A stretch of DNA of 64,000 nucleotides. Source: Nocardia sp. NBC_01329. GTDB lineage: Bacteria > Actinomycetota > Actinomycetes > Mycobacteriales > Mycobacteriaceae. Position numbers and translations under genes: made by a program. The DNA lies in NCBI RefSeq assembly GCF_035956715.1, contig NZ_CP108381.1, forward strand, positions 2,170,001 through 2,234,000, written 5' to 3'. Positions 17,417 through 26,881 of this stretch are shown here, one piece after another; the first letter of the stretch is position 1; every line of letters starts with the position of its first letter. The notes beneath the pieces were generated by a model that saw only the letters and a list, made by a program, of their open reading frames with translations, made no database searches and had not been told where the DNA came from.

Positions 17417-19483
17417 CTACGGGCGCGGCGCGGTGGGTAGCGGTTCGGTCGGCGCGAGCCGTGCCTCCGCCGCGCCTACTCCCACCGGATCGCCCACACC
17501 GGCCCCTCCGGGGGCGCCCGGAACGAGGATCGGCATCGCCATGGTGGGCGAGGTGTCCTCGATGACACCCGGGGGCTCGGCGGGTAGTCCCAGCGGGTTC
17601 GCTGACAGGGCCGGCATTTCCAGCATGTCGGCGGGCAGAGCCGCGGGCGTCGCCGGGGGCAGCGTCCCGGGCGGAACCAGGGGCAGCGTCCCCGGTGGAA
17701 CCAGGGGCGCCGGTTCCAGATCATGGCTCCAGACCCCGCGATCGAACTCGGGGACCGGGGACGTACCACGTTCGGCCGGTTTGGGCACCTGGGGCAACTG
17801 TCCGGCCGCCGGCAGGCTGAGGGACAGGTCGCCCGAGGCTTCCGTGGTGGGAGTCGAATGCTGCACGGGCACCCGCACCGGATGGCGCCCCGGTACCGTG
17901 CCGATTCGTTTGCCGAGATTCACCGTGGGCCGGCGTTTGCCGAGATTTACTGTCGGCCGGCGTTTGCCCAGGTTCACTGTCGGCCTGCGGTTGCGCTTGA
18001 CCACCGGACGACGCAGCGTGCCGAACTTTCGCAGGATCGGTGGGCGGCGCACCGTCCGGTCGAACCATTCACCGAGCGTGACGCCGCCGGCCAGGGCGCA
18101 ACCGATACCGAAGGCCGCCAACAACTGATTCGCGCCGCGCGCCAATTCATCGTTGAGCAGGCCGTACAGACCCCGGTAGATGCTCAGACCGGGCAGCAGC
18201 GGGGTGATACCGGCGAGCGCGACGACCAGCGGTGGGGTCAGGGCGCGGCGGGCGAACAGACCACCGACGAGACCGACCGCGATGGCGGCCGCGCCGGCGG
18301 CGACGACCGGCCCGAAGTCGGCCGTGATCACCATCAGATAGCAGATGGTGCCCATGGCGCCGCTGGCCGCCGCGGCGGCCAGCGCGCGCCGTTCCGCGTA
18401 GCAGGCGAGTGCGAATGCTGTGGCCGCCGCGGCACCGGCTACGACCTGCACCGGCAGGTTCGTCAGCCCGTGCCCGGGGCTGAGGTCCAGGGGCACTGTG
18501 GCGTCGAACATTTCGCCGATGCGCAAGGTCAGGGCGATACCGGCGATGATCCCGCCGGTCATCATCAGCAGTTCGAGCATGCGTGCGGCCGCGGTGATCG
18601 GCGCCCCGGTGATCGCATCCTGTACCGAGCCGACCAGGCTCAGCCCACTGAGCAGCACTGTGATCCCGGCCGCGATGATCAGCGTCGGACTGACCGAGAT
18701 CCCCAGTGGCCCGGCGAAGGCGGCCAGCACCACCGCCGGGACAGCGGCTATCGCACCGCCCACCAGATGCTGGAAAAAGAACGGCAGGCCGTGCCGGTTG
18801 AGCATCCGGTTGGTCCGGTCGATCAACGCTGTGGTGACGAAGCTGAGCGCCGCGACCAGGAATCCGCCGCCGAGCAGCAGTGAGATCGCGGCCGCCATCA
18901 GTGACCAGCCGAAGGTAGCCGTCCACCGTTTGTAGGGGTGGGGTGCCGAAGTGATGGCGTCGAGGGCCCGGCGTCCCTCGGCGGGCGGCAGAACGTCGCG
19001 GCGGATACGACGGGTGAGCCGGTCCACGGCGGCGAGTCGGGTGAAGTCGAGGGAGCGGTACTGCACGATCCGCATCGAACTCGCCGAGGGCAGCCGCGCA
19101 CCACGATGCGCGTAGATACGGATGGAGTTATAGGTGACCTCGACATCACAGGCCGACAGACCGTAGGTGGCGGCGATGAACCGCACCGTGGTCTCGGTAT
19201 CGGTGACGGCCGAACCCGATGCCAGCACGACCTCACCCATCCGCACGGCCAGATCCAGCACCTCGGCGACCGCGGCGTCATCGGAGAGATCGATGGGCTG
19301 CAGCGGAGTAGGCGCGGACACGATCGTGTCGGCGGTGGCGGGGCGATCGGCGACGAGTTTGCCGATGGCACCGGTGAGGACGGGCAGGCGCAGAGGGTTA
19401 CGCCGAGAGTCGGCGTAGCCGGACGGGTCCGGGGTGATCTGTGGTTCGGAGGTCGCTCCTTCCAGAATTCCTTGCGCAGCCAT
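17417..19483 (-). CDS. ThrE-family threonine/serine exporter with repeat-containing C-terminal tail
   Basis: 688 residues. Residues 60-200 form the cytosolic ThrE N-terminal domain (VRMGEVVLASGSAVTDTETT, then AHRGARL), followed by about ten hydrophobic helices (200-480) of the DUF1212/ThrE-ThrE_2 fusion seen in Corynebacterium. After the membrane part comes a tail of about 190 residues: three copies of RRPTVNLGK (coded by 27-bp repeats), then a Pro-rich stretch with LVPPGTLP repeated. The tail is absent from classic ThrE and should be cytosolic. No strong ribosome site precedes ATG 19483. Confidence 0.85.
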   Translation of the reverse strand: MAAQGILEGATSEPQITPDPSGYADSRRNPLRLPVLTGAIGKLVADRPATADTIVSAPTPLQPIDLSDDAAVAEVLDLAVRMGEVVLASGSAVTDTETTVRFIAATYGLSACDVEVTYNSIRIYAHRGARLPSASSMRIVQYRSLDFTRLAAVDRLTRRIRRDVLPPAEGRRALDAITSAPHPYKRWTATFGWSLMAAAISLLLGGGFLVAALSFVTTALIDRTNRMLNRHGLPFFFQHLVGGAIAAVPAVVLAAFAGPLGISVSPTLIIAAGITVLLSGLSLVGSVQDAITGAPITAAARMLELLMMTGGIIAGIALTLRIGEMFDATVPLDLSPGHGLTNLPVQVVAGAAAATAFALACYAERRALAAAAASGAMGTICYLMVITADFGPVVAAGAAAIAVGLVGGLFARRALTPPLVVALAGITPLLPGLSIYRGLYGLLNDELARGANQLLAAFGIGCALAGGVTLGEWFDRTVRRPPILRKFGTLRRPVVKRNRRPTVNLGKRRPTVNLGKRRPTVNLGKRIGTVPGRHPVRVPVQHSTPTTEASGDLSLSLPAAGQLPQVPKPAERGTSPVPEFDRGVWSHDLEPAPLVPPGTLPLVPPGTLPPATPAALPADMLEMPALSANPLGLPAEPPGVIEDTSPTMAMPILVPGAPGGAGVGDPVGVGAAEARLAPTEPLPTAPRP
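17907..17987. repeat. 27-bp tandem repeat, three copies, inside the exporter gene
   Basis: Units 17907-17933, 17934-17960 and 17961-17987 encode the nine-residue unit RRPTVNLGK on the minus strand. The copies differ at several third-codon positions, so the protein repeat is conserved while the DNA drifts. Confidence 0.85.
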
Positions 19484-19650
19484 AGCCGCGAAGGTAGTGG
19501 CCGGAGGGGGCTCTTGCCCACCGCAAAAGGCACTTCGAAATTGTGACGTTTGTTACGTACAAGTTTATTGGACATGCCGATTGGAGAAAACGTCCCGATC
19601 GCACCGCTGACCTGGGCCGTCTCCGAAGGCGCCATACCCGGTTCCGGGAG

Positions 19651-19689
19651 CGTTACACACCGCGTGTTCTGCGTTACACCGCCGCGTGT
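19651..19689. promoter_or_regulatory. direct repeat in the acyl-CoA oxidase promoter region
   Basis: CGTTACACACCGCGTGT (from 19651) recurs as CGTTACACCGCCGCGTGT (from 19672), 21 bp apart, i.e. two helical turns. Each copy contains an inner inverted repeat ACAC-N5/6-GTGT. This looks like a pair of operator sites about 45 bp before the start at 19733. Confidence 0.5.
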
Positions 19690-19732
19690 CCATCGCCCCC
19701 TGCTCTCCCGGACCCCGGTTATGGTCGGAAGT

Positions 19733-21664
19733 ATGAGCACCGGCAGCACTTCGACAGCGCAACGTTTACGTCAGGCACTGGACGGGCCGTGGGGCGAGGT
19801 CCGGGAAAAGGCTCGCACCCAGCTCGCGGGGAAGGAGTACACCGCCGACCCTGATCTCGATCTGCCCGGGGCGCGGGCCCGGGTCCTGGAGCAGATGCGC
19901 TCACTGGCCGAACTGGGTTACGCCGAGCGGGGGTTCCGGCGGGAGAACGGCGGCACCGGTGAGCCCGGCGCGGCCGTCGTGGGGCTCGAGATGCTCGCCT
20001 ACGCCGATCTCTCGCTCTGGGTGAAATCCGGAGTGCAGTGGGGGTTGTTCGGTGGTGCGGTGGAGAACCTGGGCAGTGAGCGGCATCGCGAGCACATCCG
20101 GCGGCTGATCTCGCTCGATCTGCTGGGTTGTTTCGCGATGACCGAATCCGGGCACGGCAGCGATGTCGCGAATCTGGAGACCACCGCGACCTACGACCCG
20201 GCCACCGAGGAATTCGTGATCCATACGCCGACGCCGTCGGCGCGCAAGGACTACATCGGGGGCGCGGCCGAACACGCGCGGATGGCCGCCGTCTTCGCAC
20301 AGCTGCGGACCTCTTCGGGTGAGCACGGGGTGCACTGCCTGCTCGTTCCGATCCGCGACGAACAGGGCAACGACCTCCCGGGGGTCACCACCTCCGATTG
20401 CGGTCGCAAGGGCGGCCTGCCCGGTGTGGACAACGGCCGGATCGTGTTCGACCAGGTGCGGGTGCCGCGGGAGAACTTGCTCAACCGCTATGCCGATGTC
20501 GCGCCGGACGGGACCTACAGCTCCGAGATCGAGAACCCCAGCCGCCGTTTCTTCACCACCCTCGGCACGCTCGTGCGCGGCCGGGTGAGTGTCGGTGGCG
20601 CGGCGGCGGCCGGTGCCCGGGTCGGACTGAGTATCGCGCTGCGGTACTCGCTGAAACGCCGCCAGTTCGGCGATCCCGACAACGGCGCCGAAACCCTGCT
20701 GCTGGACTACCGGATGCATCAGCGTCGGCTGCTGCCGCTGCTCGCGCATTCCTTCGCGCTGTCGTTCGCACAGAACGATCTCGTCCGTCGCATGCATCTG
20801 GTGCAGACCGGCCAGGATCTGGCCGCCGGGGCGCAGCGGGCGCTGGAGAAACGGGCGGCCGGCCTGAAGGTGGCGCAGACCCGGCACGCCACCCGCGCGA
20901 TCCAGGAATGCCGGGAGGCCTGTGGTGGCGCCGGATATCTGACTGAGAATCGCCTGGTCACACTGAAGGCCGATACCGATGTGTTCACCACCTTCGAAGG
21001 CGACAATGTGGTGCTCACCCAGCTCGTCGCCAAGGAGATCCTGACCTCCTACGCCGATGAGGTCCGGGATCTGGACGCGCTGGGTTGGGTCCGGTTCGCC
21101 GCGACGATGGCCGGGGACGTGGTGCGCAAACGGTCCGGGGTGCGTCAGCTCATCCAGACGCTGCGCGATCGCAGCGGAGAGAGCGTCGACGAGGGTGATC
21201 TCGGTCGGCGCGATACGCAGCTCGCGCTCTTCGCCGACCGCGAGGACTACCTCACTCGCACGGCCGCCCACAGGTTGCGGGCCCGTGCCGAGGAAACCGA
21301 GCCGTTCGAAGCGTTCAACAACGCCCAGGACCACATACTCGCCGCCGGTGCCGCCCATATCGATCGGCTGATCCTCGAGGCCTTCATCGAGGGCATCGCC
21401 GATATCGAGGACGAGGAGGCCCGCCGGCTCGCCGAGACAGTCTGCGATCTGTACGTGTACTCGATCCTGGAAGAGAACTCGGCCTGGTACATCATGCACC
21501 GGTTCATCTCGGTGGAACGGGCCAAAGCGATCCGGCGTGGAGTGAACGAACTCGTCGACCGGCTCCGCCCGGACGCGCTCACCCTCATCGAGGCACTGGG
21601 TGTTCCGGAATCCATGCTCGATGCCGCGATGCTGGACGACGCGAGCGTGTACGAGCGGCAGTAG
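19733..21664 (+). CDS. acyl-CoA oxidase / dehydrogenase (ACOX type)
   Basis: 643 residues in the acyl-CoA oxidase branch of the acyl-CoA dehydrogenase superfamily. Marks are CFAMTESGHGSDVANLETTA (FAD/substrate contacts), ALRYSLKRRQFG, CREACGGAGYLTENRL, and TTFEGDNVVLTQLVAKEIL, then a C-terminal helical domain ending VYERQ. It probably performs the first oxidation of beta-oxidation, passing electrons to oxygen or ETF. ATG 19733 begins the conserved region; ATG 19721 adds four residues, and neither has a strong ribosome site. It stands alone between diverging exporter and converging PAP2 genes. Confidence 0.88.
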   Translation: MSTGSTSTAQRLRQALDGPWGEVREKARTQLAGKEYTADPDLDLPGARARVLEQMRSLAELGYAERGFRRENGGTGEPGAAVVGLEMLAYADLSLWVKSGVQWGLFGGAVENLGSERHREHIRRLISLDLLGCFAMTESGHGSDVANLETTATYDPATEEFVIHTPTPSARKDYIGGAAEHARMAAVFAQLRTSSGEHGVHCLLVPIRDEQGNDLPGVTTSDCGRKGGLPGVDNGRIVFDQVRVPRENLLNRYADVAPDGTYSSEIENPSRRFFTTLGTLVRGRVSVGGAAAAGARVGLSIALRYSLKRRQFGDPDNGAETLLLDYRMHQRRLLPLLAHSFALSFAQNDLVRRMHLVQTGQDLAAGAQRALEKRAAGLKVAQTRHATRAIQECREACGGAGYLTENRLVTLKADTDVFTTFEGDNVVLTQLVAKEILTSYADEVRDLDALGWVRFAATMAGDVVRKRSGVRQLIQTLRDRSGESVDEGDLGRRDTQLALFADREDYLTRTAAHRLRARAEETEPFEAFNNAQDHILAAGAAHIDRLILEAFIEGIADIEDEEARRLAETVCDLYVYSILEENSAWYIMHRFISVERAKAIRRGVNELVDRLRPDALTLIEALGVPESMLDAAMLDDASVYERQ

Positions 21665-21684
21665 CCGGTAACGGGACCCGGAGG

Positions 21685-22467
21685 TCAGCCGGACCGAGCC
21701 CTCGGGCGGCGCCCGGCATACACCGCCACCCAGTACAGCGCGACCGCCAGCGCGATACCGGCGGCGGCGCCGCCGACGATATCGGTGGCCAGGTGGTAGT
21801 CGAGCGCGATCATTCCGATACCGGCCCCGCACCAGGCGGCAGCCGCGAGCGCGATGATCACCGCCTGGGCCCGGACCGAACGCAAGAGCAGCACCAGCGT
21901 GGCGGCCACCACCACCAGATGCACTGTATGACCGCTCGGATACGCGAGATAATCGTGCAGCGGCCGGGACCAGAACGGTTTCAGCGCCCAAGCATTGATC
22001 GCGACCGCTGCCTCGGGCACCAGCACCACGGTCGCGGTCTCCCACCATCTGCGCTGCCAGGCGAACCAGGCGACGGCGCCGCACAGGATCGCCAGCACCA
22101 CCCCGGTATCGGTCGCCAGCGCCAGCACTTCGGCGATCCAGGGCCGGGGGTCCAGCCGCGGATCCACCTGTTCGTTCACCGCGAGATCGAATGCCGTCGG
22201 CCCGCCGCCCGGTGGGAAGGACAGCGGGATCGCGGCGGCTACCGTGGCTCCGGCGGCAGCAGTGAGTGCGGTGGTGACGGGATCCGCAGTGTGCTCGGGG
22301 CCCCGGCTCCGCGGGCCGGTCGCGGGGCTGTCCGCTCCGGCAGCGGGCAGTCGGGTGCCGGAAGTGACCGGTGATTCCGGACGGTCCGTGTTCGCGCGGC
22401 GACTACGGCCGGGCCGAAGAGGGAGGTACAGCCGGCCGGCCCCCGTCGGCCGGTCCCTGACGTTCAT
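21685..22467 (-). CDS. PAP2-family membrane phosphatase
   Basis: 260 residues. About 60 N-terminal residues are polar and disordered, followed by five or six membrane helices. The three phosphatase motifs are present: KPFWSRPLHD, YPSGH and DYHLATDIVGG. The family removes phosphate from lipid phosphates such as phosphatidate or polyprenyl pyrophosphate on the outer membrane face. It starts 7 bp after the NERD-protein gene and is probably co-transcribed with it. Confidence 0.88.
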   Translation of the reverse strand: MNVRDRPTGAGRLYLPLRPGRSRRANTDRPESPVTSGTRLPAAGADSPATGPRSRGPEHTADPVTTALTAAAGATVAAAIPLSFPPGGGPTAFDLAVNEQVDPRLDPRPWIAEVLALATDTGVVLAILCGAVAWFAWQRRWWETATVVLVPEAAVAINAWALKPFWSRPLHDYLAYPSGHTVHLVVVAATLVLLLRSVRAQAVIIALAAAAWCGAGIGMIALDYHLATDIVGGAAAGIALAVALYWVAVYAGRRPRARSG

Positions 22468-22474
22468 GCCCGGC

Positions 22475-23365
22475 TCACCCCGGGCCGTAGGTGAGAAAGA
22501 CAGTGATCACGAACCACAGCATCCACGCGATCGCGACGAACATCCCGAGCGCGAAGCCGGCACGCATGACCGCGCGGCCGAAATCGATATCGCCGACCTC
22601 GCGCGGGTACAGCCGCCACGGGCTGTACCAGGGAGACCGGAACCGCCGGGTTCCGAGTGACCGTTCGTACTCGGCGAGATCTTCCGCGTACTGTTCGGCT
22701 TCGGCCTGGGCCGGCCCGCCGTGCCACAGGGTGACATCGATGGGACCGAGGAACCCTTCTTCGAGCAGGCGCTGCGGCGCGGGCAGATACGGCAGCATTC
22801 CCATACCTCGGAAGGACACCGCGATATCATTGGCGGTCCAGCGGTGCGATTCCCGCTCGGCGAGGACACCGAAATAGTGACGCAGCCGGCTTCCGTCGTC
22901 GCCGAGGATCACATCGAAACTCGGGTCCTGTACCTTCTGCTCGATCTGTACCGGGGCGTTCTGCGGAGGCACCACCAAGGCCACTCCGTGCACCGCGCGC
23001 TGGCCCAGTCCTCGTGCGGCCAGCCAGGTCTGCAGGGCGAAGGTGTGTTCGCGGGAACGTTCCAGCGGCGAACGGTTGTCGCTGGTCTCCAGTTCGGCGC
23101 GGACGCCGTTGAGCGTCCAGTCGCCGGTCAACGGGACCTGCAGGGTGCCGCCGTGGGTGGACCGCAGGGCCGCGACATCGATGACCACACAACTGGTCGG
23201 GGTCCACACGACGGCATCGAAACGATAGGTGACGTTCTGATGGACCAGTCCGCAGTTCACCGTCGCGATTCCTTGCGGGCTGTCCGCGCCGTCCCAGCCG
23301 CTGAGCCAATCGATCAGGGCCCGTTCGGCAACGCTGTCGGTGCTGTTCTGTACCTGCACGAGCAT
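22475..23365 (-). CDS. NERD-domain membrane protein
   Basis: 296 residues from ATG 23365 (AAGGGCGG upstream). The N-terminal 150 residues fit the nuclease-related NERD domain: AERALIDWLSGW, TYRFDAVVWTPTSCVVIDV, then the LERSREHTFALQTWL helix. A single hydrophobic helix lies at the very C-terminus (ALGMFVAIAWMLWFVITVFL), anchoring it with the domain in the cytosol. Nuclease activity is only suggested by the fold. It is followed closely by PAP2. Confidence 0.75.
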   Translation of the reverse strand: MLVQVQNSTDSVAERALIDWLSGWDGADSPQGIATVNCGLVHQNVTYRFDAVVWTPTSCVVIDVAALRSTHGGTLQVPLTGDWTLNGVRAELETSDNRSPLERSREHTFALQTWLAARGLGQRAVHGVALVVPPQNAPVQIEQKVQDPSFDVILGDDGSRLRHYFGVLAERESHRWTANDIAVSFRGMGMLPYLPAPQRLLEEGFLGPIDVTLWHGGPAQAEAEQYAEDLAEYERSLGTRRFRSPWYSPWRLYPREVGDIDFGRAVMRAGFALGMFVAIAWMLWFVITVFLTYGPG

Positions 23366-23452
23366 GGTGACCGCCCTTCGCGTCCGAGCCGAGGCACATG
23401 TGGTTCGAGCCGAGGCTGTGGCGGCGCCGGCCGTGCGGCGCACCCCTCGAAA

Positions 23453-24895
23453 CTACCGGTCCGGCTCCTGCGCCGGAAGTTTACCGGCGCGAACCGCCGC
23501 GAGTAGTTCCTCGTGATCGGCCTCGGTGCGGTCGGCGTAGCGCACCGCGAATTCGGCGATCGCCTCGTCGAAATCCTCGCCCTCACCCAGATAGCCGCTG
23601 ATCAGCCGCGGGTCGAGGGAACGGGCGTGCGCGCGGGCGAGGAGTGCTCCGGCCAGCCGGCCGTAGTCGTCGAGATCGCCGGGTTCGAGTTCCTCGGGGG
23701 CGATTCCGCCCTTGAGGTTGCGGAACTGGCGGACGATGAACGGCAGTTCCTGGGTGCCCTTTCCGGTCGGGACGGACATGCTGGTCCAGCCGAGGAGGAT
23801 ATCGGTTTCGGTCTGAACCATCCTGGCGCCCTGTACGATTCGCTTACCCTCGTGTTTCGGCGCCGCGATGCCCAGTACCGGGGCCAGCGTCGACGGCGTC
23901 GCCTGTTTGAGCTGAAGGACGAGGACTTCGCCCGAATTTCCGTGCAGCAGTGCGACATAGCTGTGCAGCCCGACGCTGCCGGTACCGACGATCCGGAAGG
24001 CGATATCGGCCACCGCGAACCTGGCCAGCAGACCCTGCCGGGATTCGCGCAGCGTCGTACCGTAGCGCTCCAGGGCATCGATGGCGGCGTCCTCGACATC
24101 CTGGGCAACGGTCGTGAGGATCGGTGGATCGCTGACGAAGTGATGGCTCTCTATCCCGGTTTCGTGGTCGTCGATATGGGTCCATTTCTGCACGACCTTG
24201 TCGCTGTTGTTCTTACGGGCCTTCTTGGCGGCCTTCTTGAAGTTGTCCAGCAGGTCCTCGGCCTCGACACGATCCAGGATGGATTCGTCGGCGAGGGCCG
24301 ACCAGGTCGTGAGAAAGGGGCTTTCGGCCAGTGCGGCGGCGACGCGGCGGTAGCTGCGGGCGGCGTCCGCGGCGGCAGTCCGGCATTCGTCCTCGTCGGC
24401 GCCGCCGACCCGGCCGGCCAGGACCAGGCTGGCTGCCAGCCGCTCCAGGTCCCATTCCCACGGTCCCGGGACCGTTTCGTCGAAATCGTTGATATCCATG
24501 ACGATTTCACCGCGAGAAGTGCCGTACAGGCCGAAATTCCCGGCATGGGCGTCGCCGCAGAGTTGGGCGGTGAAACCGGTATCCGGGCTACCCGCCAGAT
24601 CGGTGGCCATCAATCCGGCGGCGCCCCGGTAGAACGCGAACGGAGAGGCGATCATCCGGCCGATGCGCAGGGGGATCAGCTCATCGATGCGCCCCTTGTT
24701 CGATGCCTCGATGAATTCCGCCACCGACGGTCGCCCGTCGGTGCGGACCGTGCGGTCGCGGGCCGTGCGCGGCACCCGGTCGCGGACGGCCCGACCGCGG
24801 GCGAGCACGTCGTCGGCGGGGGTGTGGGAGCGCAGCGGGATACGACCTTCGGACACCCGGTAACGGTACCGACCCCGCGGATCGGCCGGGCTCAC
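23453..24895 (-). CDS. DUF2252 family protein
   Basis: 480 residues, GTG start. The CGDAHAGNFGLYG and DINDFDET segments correspond to the kinase-like DUF2252 fold, which resembles aminoglycoside phosphotransferases; the His/Asn and Asp residues are those expected to bind ATP-Mg. Function is unknown in the family. An alternative GTG start 13 codons in (VSEGRIPLR) is possible. It is divergent from the phosphatidyltransferase at 25034. Confidence 0.85.
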   Translation of the reverse strand: MSPADPRGRYRYRVSEGRIPLRSHTPADDVLARGRAVRDRVPRTARDRTVRTDGRPSVAEFIEASNKGRIDELIPLRIGRMIASPFAFYRGAAGLMATDLAGSPDTGFTAQLCGDAHAGNFGLYGTSRGEIVMDINDFDETVPGPWEWDLERLAASLVLAGRVGGADEDECRTAAADAARSYRRVAAALAESPFLTTWSALADESILDRVEAEDLLDNFKKAAKKARKNNSDKVVQKWTHIDDHETGIESHHFVSDPPILTTVAQDVEDAAIDALERYGTTLRESRQGLLARFAVADIAFRIVGTGSVGLHSYVALLHGNSGEVLVLQLKQATPSTLAPVLGIAAPKHEGKRIVQGARMVQTETDILLGWTSMSVPTGKGTQELPFIVRQFRNLKGGIAPEELEPGDLDDYGRLAGALLARAHARSLDPRLISGYLGEGEDFDEAIAEFAVRYADRTEADHEELLAAVRAGKLPAQEPDR

Positions 24896-25033
24896 CCGGT
24901 CGTGCGGGCCGGTGGCCGGGGCCGGATCAGCTCACCCGACTCGATGATGAGATGGTTTCATACTCATTCTTTCATCGAATGACGCGGCGGGGTGTGCTGG
25001 CGTCACCCCACGCCATGCGGTAAGCACTGGCAT

Positions 25034-25741
25034 GTGAAGAGCGATTCGGGAAGCGGCGGATCCGAGACGTCGGCGGCGGACCGTGATCCCGGTAGTGCGA
25101 TCGGCGCGGTGCTGTCGGACCGCCTGCTCACCGTCCCCAACCTTTTGAGTGTGCTGCGGTTGATCGGCGTACCGCTGTTCCTCTGGCTACTGCTGGTGGA
25201 ACATGCCGACGGGTGGGCGTTCACGCTGCTGATCCTGAGCGGGCTGACCGACTTCCTGGACGGCAAACTCGCCAGATTGCTGGACCAGTCGTCGCGGCTG
25301 GGTGCCCTGCTGGATCCCTTCGTCGACCGAGTCTTCTTGGTCACCACCTTGATCGCCTTCGCGGTCCGCGGGCTCGTCCCCTGGTGGGTGGCTGTTCTGC
25401 TGATCGCACGCGATGTAGTGCTGACCCTGACCCTCATCGTCTACCGCCGTCGCGACCTGGACCCGCCCGAGGTCATCTACCTGGGCAAGGCGGCCACATT
25501 CGCGCTCATGTCCGCGCTGCCGTGGCTGCTGGCCGGAGAGATGGACTGGGCCGGAAATGGTTTCAGCACGGCGTTCGGCGGGGCACTACTGATCTGGGGT
25601 ACGGCCGTCTACGTGTGGACCGGCCTGCTCTACCTCGGCCGCGCCCTCGTCGTGGCGCGCCGGATTCCCCCGGCCCCGGCCGGAGGGCGTGCCGCACACG
25701 GCGGGGATACCGGCGCGGCAGATGACGGTGGGCTCGCATAG
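25034..25741 (+). CDS. CDP-alcohol phosphatidyltransferase (PgsA2-like)
   Basis: Integral membrane enzyme of about 235 residues that transfers a phosphatidyl group from CDP-diacylglycerol to an alcohol. The signature D-G-x2-A-R-x8-G-x3-D-x3-D is present as LDGKLARLLDQSSRLGALLD plus PFVD. Five to six membrane helices. It matches Rv1822 (pgsA2) by position, just upstream of gcvH and garA. The start is GTG 25034; an upstream GTG at 24992 would add 14 atypical residues. Whether it makes phosphatidylglycerol phosphate, cardiolipin or another lipid cannot be decided here. Confidence 0.85.
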   Translation: MKSDSGSGGSETSAADRDPGSAIGAVLSDRLLTVPNLLSVLRLIGVPLFLWLLLVEHADGWAFTLLILSGLTDFLDGKLARLLDQSSRLGALLDPFVDRVFLVTTLIAFAVRGLVPWWVAVLLIARDVVLTLTLIVYRRRDLDPPEVIYLGKAATFALMSALPWLLAGEMDWAGNGFSTAFGGALLIWGTAVYVWTGLLYLGRALVVARRIPPAPAGGRAAHGGDTGAADDGGLA

Positions 25742-25784
25742 AGTTGCGGACATCGTGCACGACGACACGAGGAAAGGACACCAC

Positions 25785-26183
25785 GTGAACCGGGCTCCGG
25801 AGGATCTGCGTTACACCGCGGAACATGAATGGGTGCGTCGGATCGAACCCACCCGGGTCCGGGTCGGGATCACCGATTACGCCCAGTCGCAACTCGGTGA
25901 CGTCGTGTTCGTACAGTTGCCGGAATCCGGCGCCGATGTCGCCGCCGGGGACAGCATCGCCGAGGTCGAATCGACGAAGAGCGTTTCCGATATCTACGCT
26001 CCACTGAACGCGAAAGTCGTTGCGGTGAACCAGGAACTGGAGGCGAAGCCGGAAACGCTGAATACCGACCCCTACGGTGACGGGTGGTTGTTCGAACTCG
26101 AGGTGGACGATGCGTCCGCACTGGACTCGAGTGTCGCCGAACTGCTCGATGCCACGGGTTATCAAGGAGTTATCGGGGGCTGA
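25785..26183 (+). CDS. gcvH: glycine cleavage system H protein
   Basis: Lipoyl carrier of the glycine cleavage complex, shuttling the aminomethyl group between GcvP and GcvT. 132 residues from GTG 25785, set by AGGAAAGGA; conserved sequence begins at LRYTAEHEWVR. The lipoylated Lys is in EVESTKSVSDIYAP and the C-terminal GDGWLFELE is standard. It heads the gcvH-garA-MerR block, and gcvP lies 3.3 kb downstream on the same strand. Confidence 0.97.
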   Translation: MNRAPEDLRYTAEHEWVRRIEPTRVRVGITDYAQSQLGDVVFVQLPESGADVAAGDSIAEVESTKSVSDIYAPLNAKVVAVNQELEAKPETLNTDPYGDGWLFELEVDDASALDSSVAELLDATGYQGVIGG

Positions 26184-26333
26184 TCCAGCCTTCCCGGTTC
26201 TACCTGCACGGGTGCGGCCCGGCAGGGTACGGTCAATGCCAACGGATGTGCCGCCTGGAGTCGGGGCCGCCCAGCCACGTCTTATCGCGGCATCTGCCTG
26301 CATGGTTTATGAGGTTCGAGGAGGAGAGAAACG

Positions 26334-26819
26334 GTGAGCGAGAACAAAGACCCGGGTTACGGGGAGACCGCGGCCGAGACGACGTCGGTCTTCCGCGCGG
26401 ATTTCCTGAACGAGGTCGACGCATCGCGCTCCGGCGAGCCGACCGGTGAACAGCCGGTGCAGGGTGTCGAAGGTCTTCCGGTCGGGGCGGCGCTGCTGGT
26501 CGTCAAGCGCGGCCCGAACGCGGGCTCGCGCTTTCTGCTGGACCAGCCCACCACGTCCGCCGGTCGTCATCCCGACAGCGATATCTTTCTCGACGATGTC
26601 ACCGTCAGCCGTCGCCATGCCGAATTCCGGCAAGACGAGGATTCCTTCCAGGTCGTCGATGTGGGCAGCCTGAACGGCACCTATGTCAATCGCGAACCGG
26701 TGGATTCCTCGGAGCTGCAGAACGGTGACGAAGTACAGATCGGCAAGTTCCGGCTGGTGTTCCTCACCGGTCCGCGGACTCAGGAGGCCGGTTCGGCCGC
26801 CGGTGCGGGAAGTTTGTGA
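26334..26819 (+). CDS. garA: FHA-domain metabolic regulator GarA
   Basis: 161-residue phospho-switch. The N-terminal ETTSVF (residues 15-20) carries the paired threonines that PknG and PknB phosphorylate in M. tuberculosis GarA. The C-terminal FHA domain shows GRHPDSDIFLDD, SRRHAEF and GSLNGTYVN, the phosphothreonine pocket. In mycobacteria, unphosphorylated GarA binds and controls 2-oxoglutarate dehydrogenase, glutamate synthase and glutamate dehydrogenase. Start GTG 26334 follows a strong GGAGGAGAG. Position next to gcvH is conserved. Confidence 0.96.
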   Translation: MSENKDPGYGETAAETTSVFRADFLNEVDASRSGEPTGEQPVQGVEGLPVGAALLVVKRGPNAGSRFLLDQPTTSAGRHPDSDIFLDDVTVSRRHAEFRQDEDSFQVVDVGSLNGTYVNREPVDSSELQNGDEVQIGKFRLVFLTGPRTQEAGSAAGAGSL

Positions 26820-26881
26820 ACAGCTGACGATCGGTGCGCCGGTCCGGGTGATCGGCGCTTCGGCATGAAAGACTCGAGATC

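Noticed and set aside
19542..19557. CRP-like site TGTGA-N6-TTACG upstream of the ThrE-type exporter
   Set aside because: Only the left half fits the mycobacterial CRP consensus; the right half has several mismatches.
24950..24980. ATGAG/CTCAT inverted repeat between DUF2252 and phosphatidyltransferase genes
   Set aside because: Five-base arms in a local AT-rich spot; too weak to call an operator.
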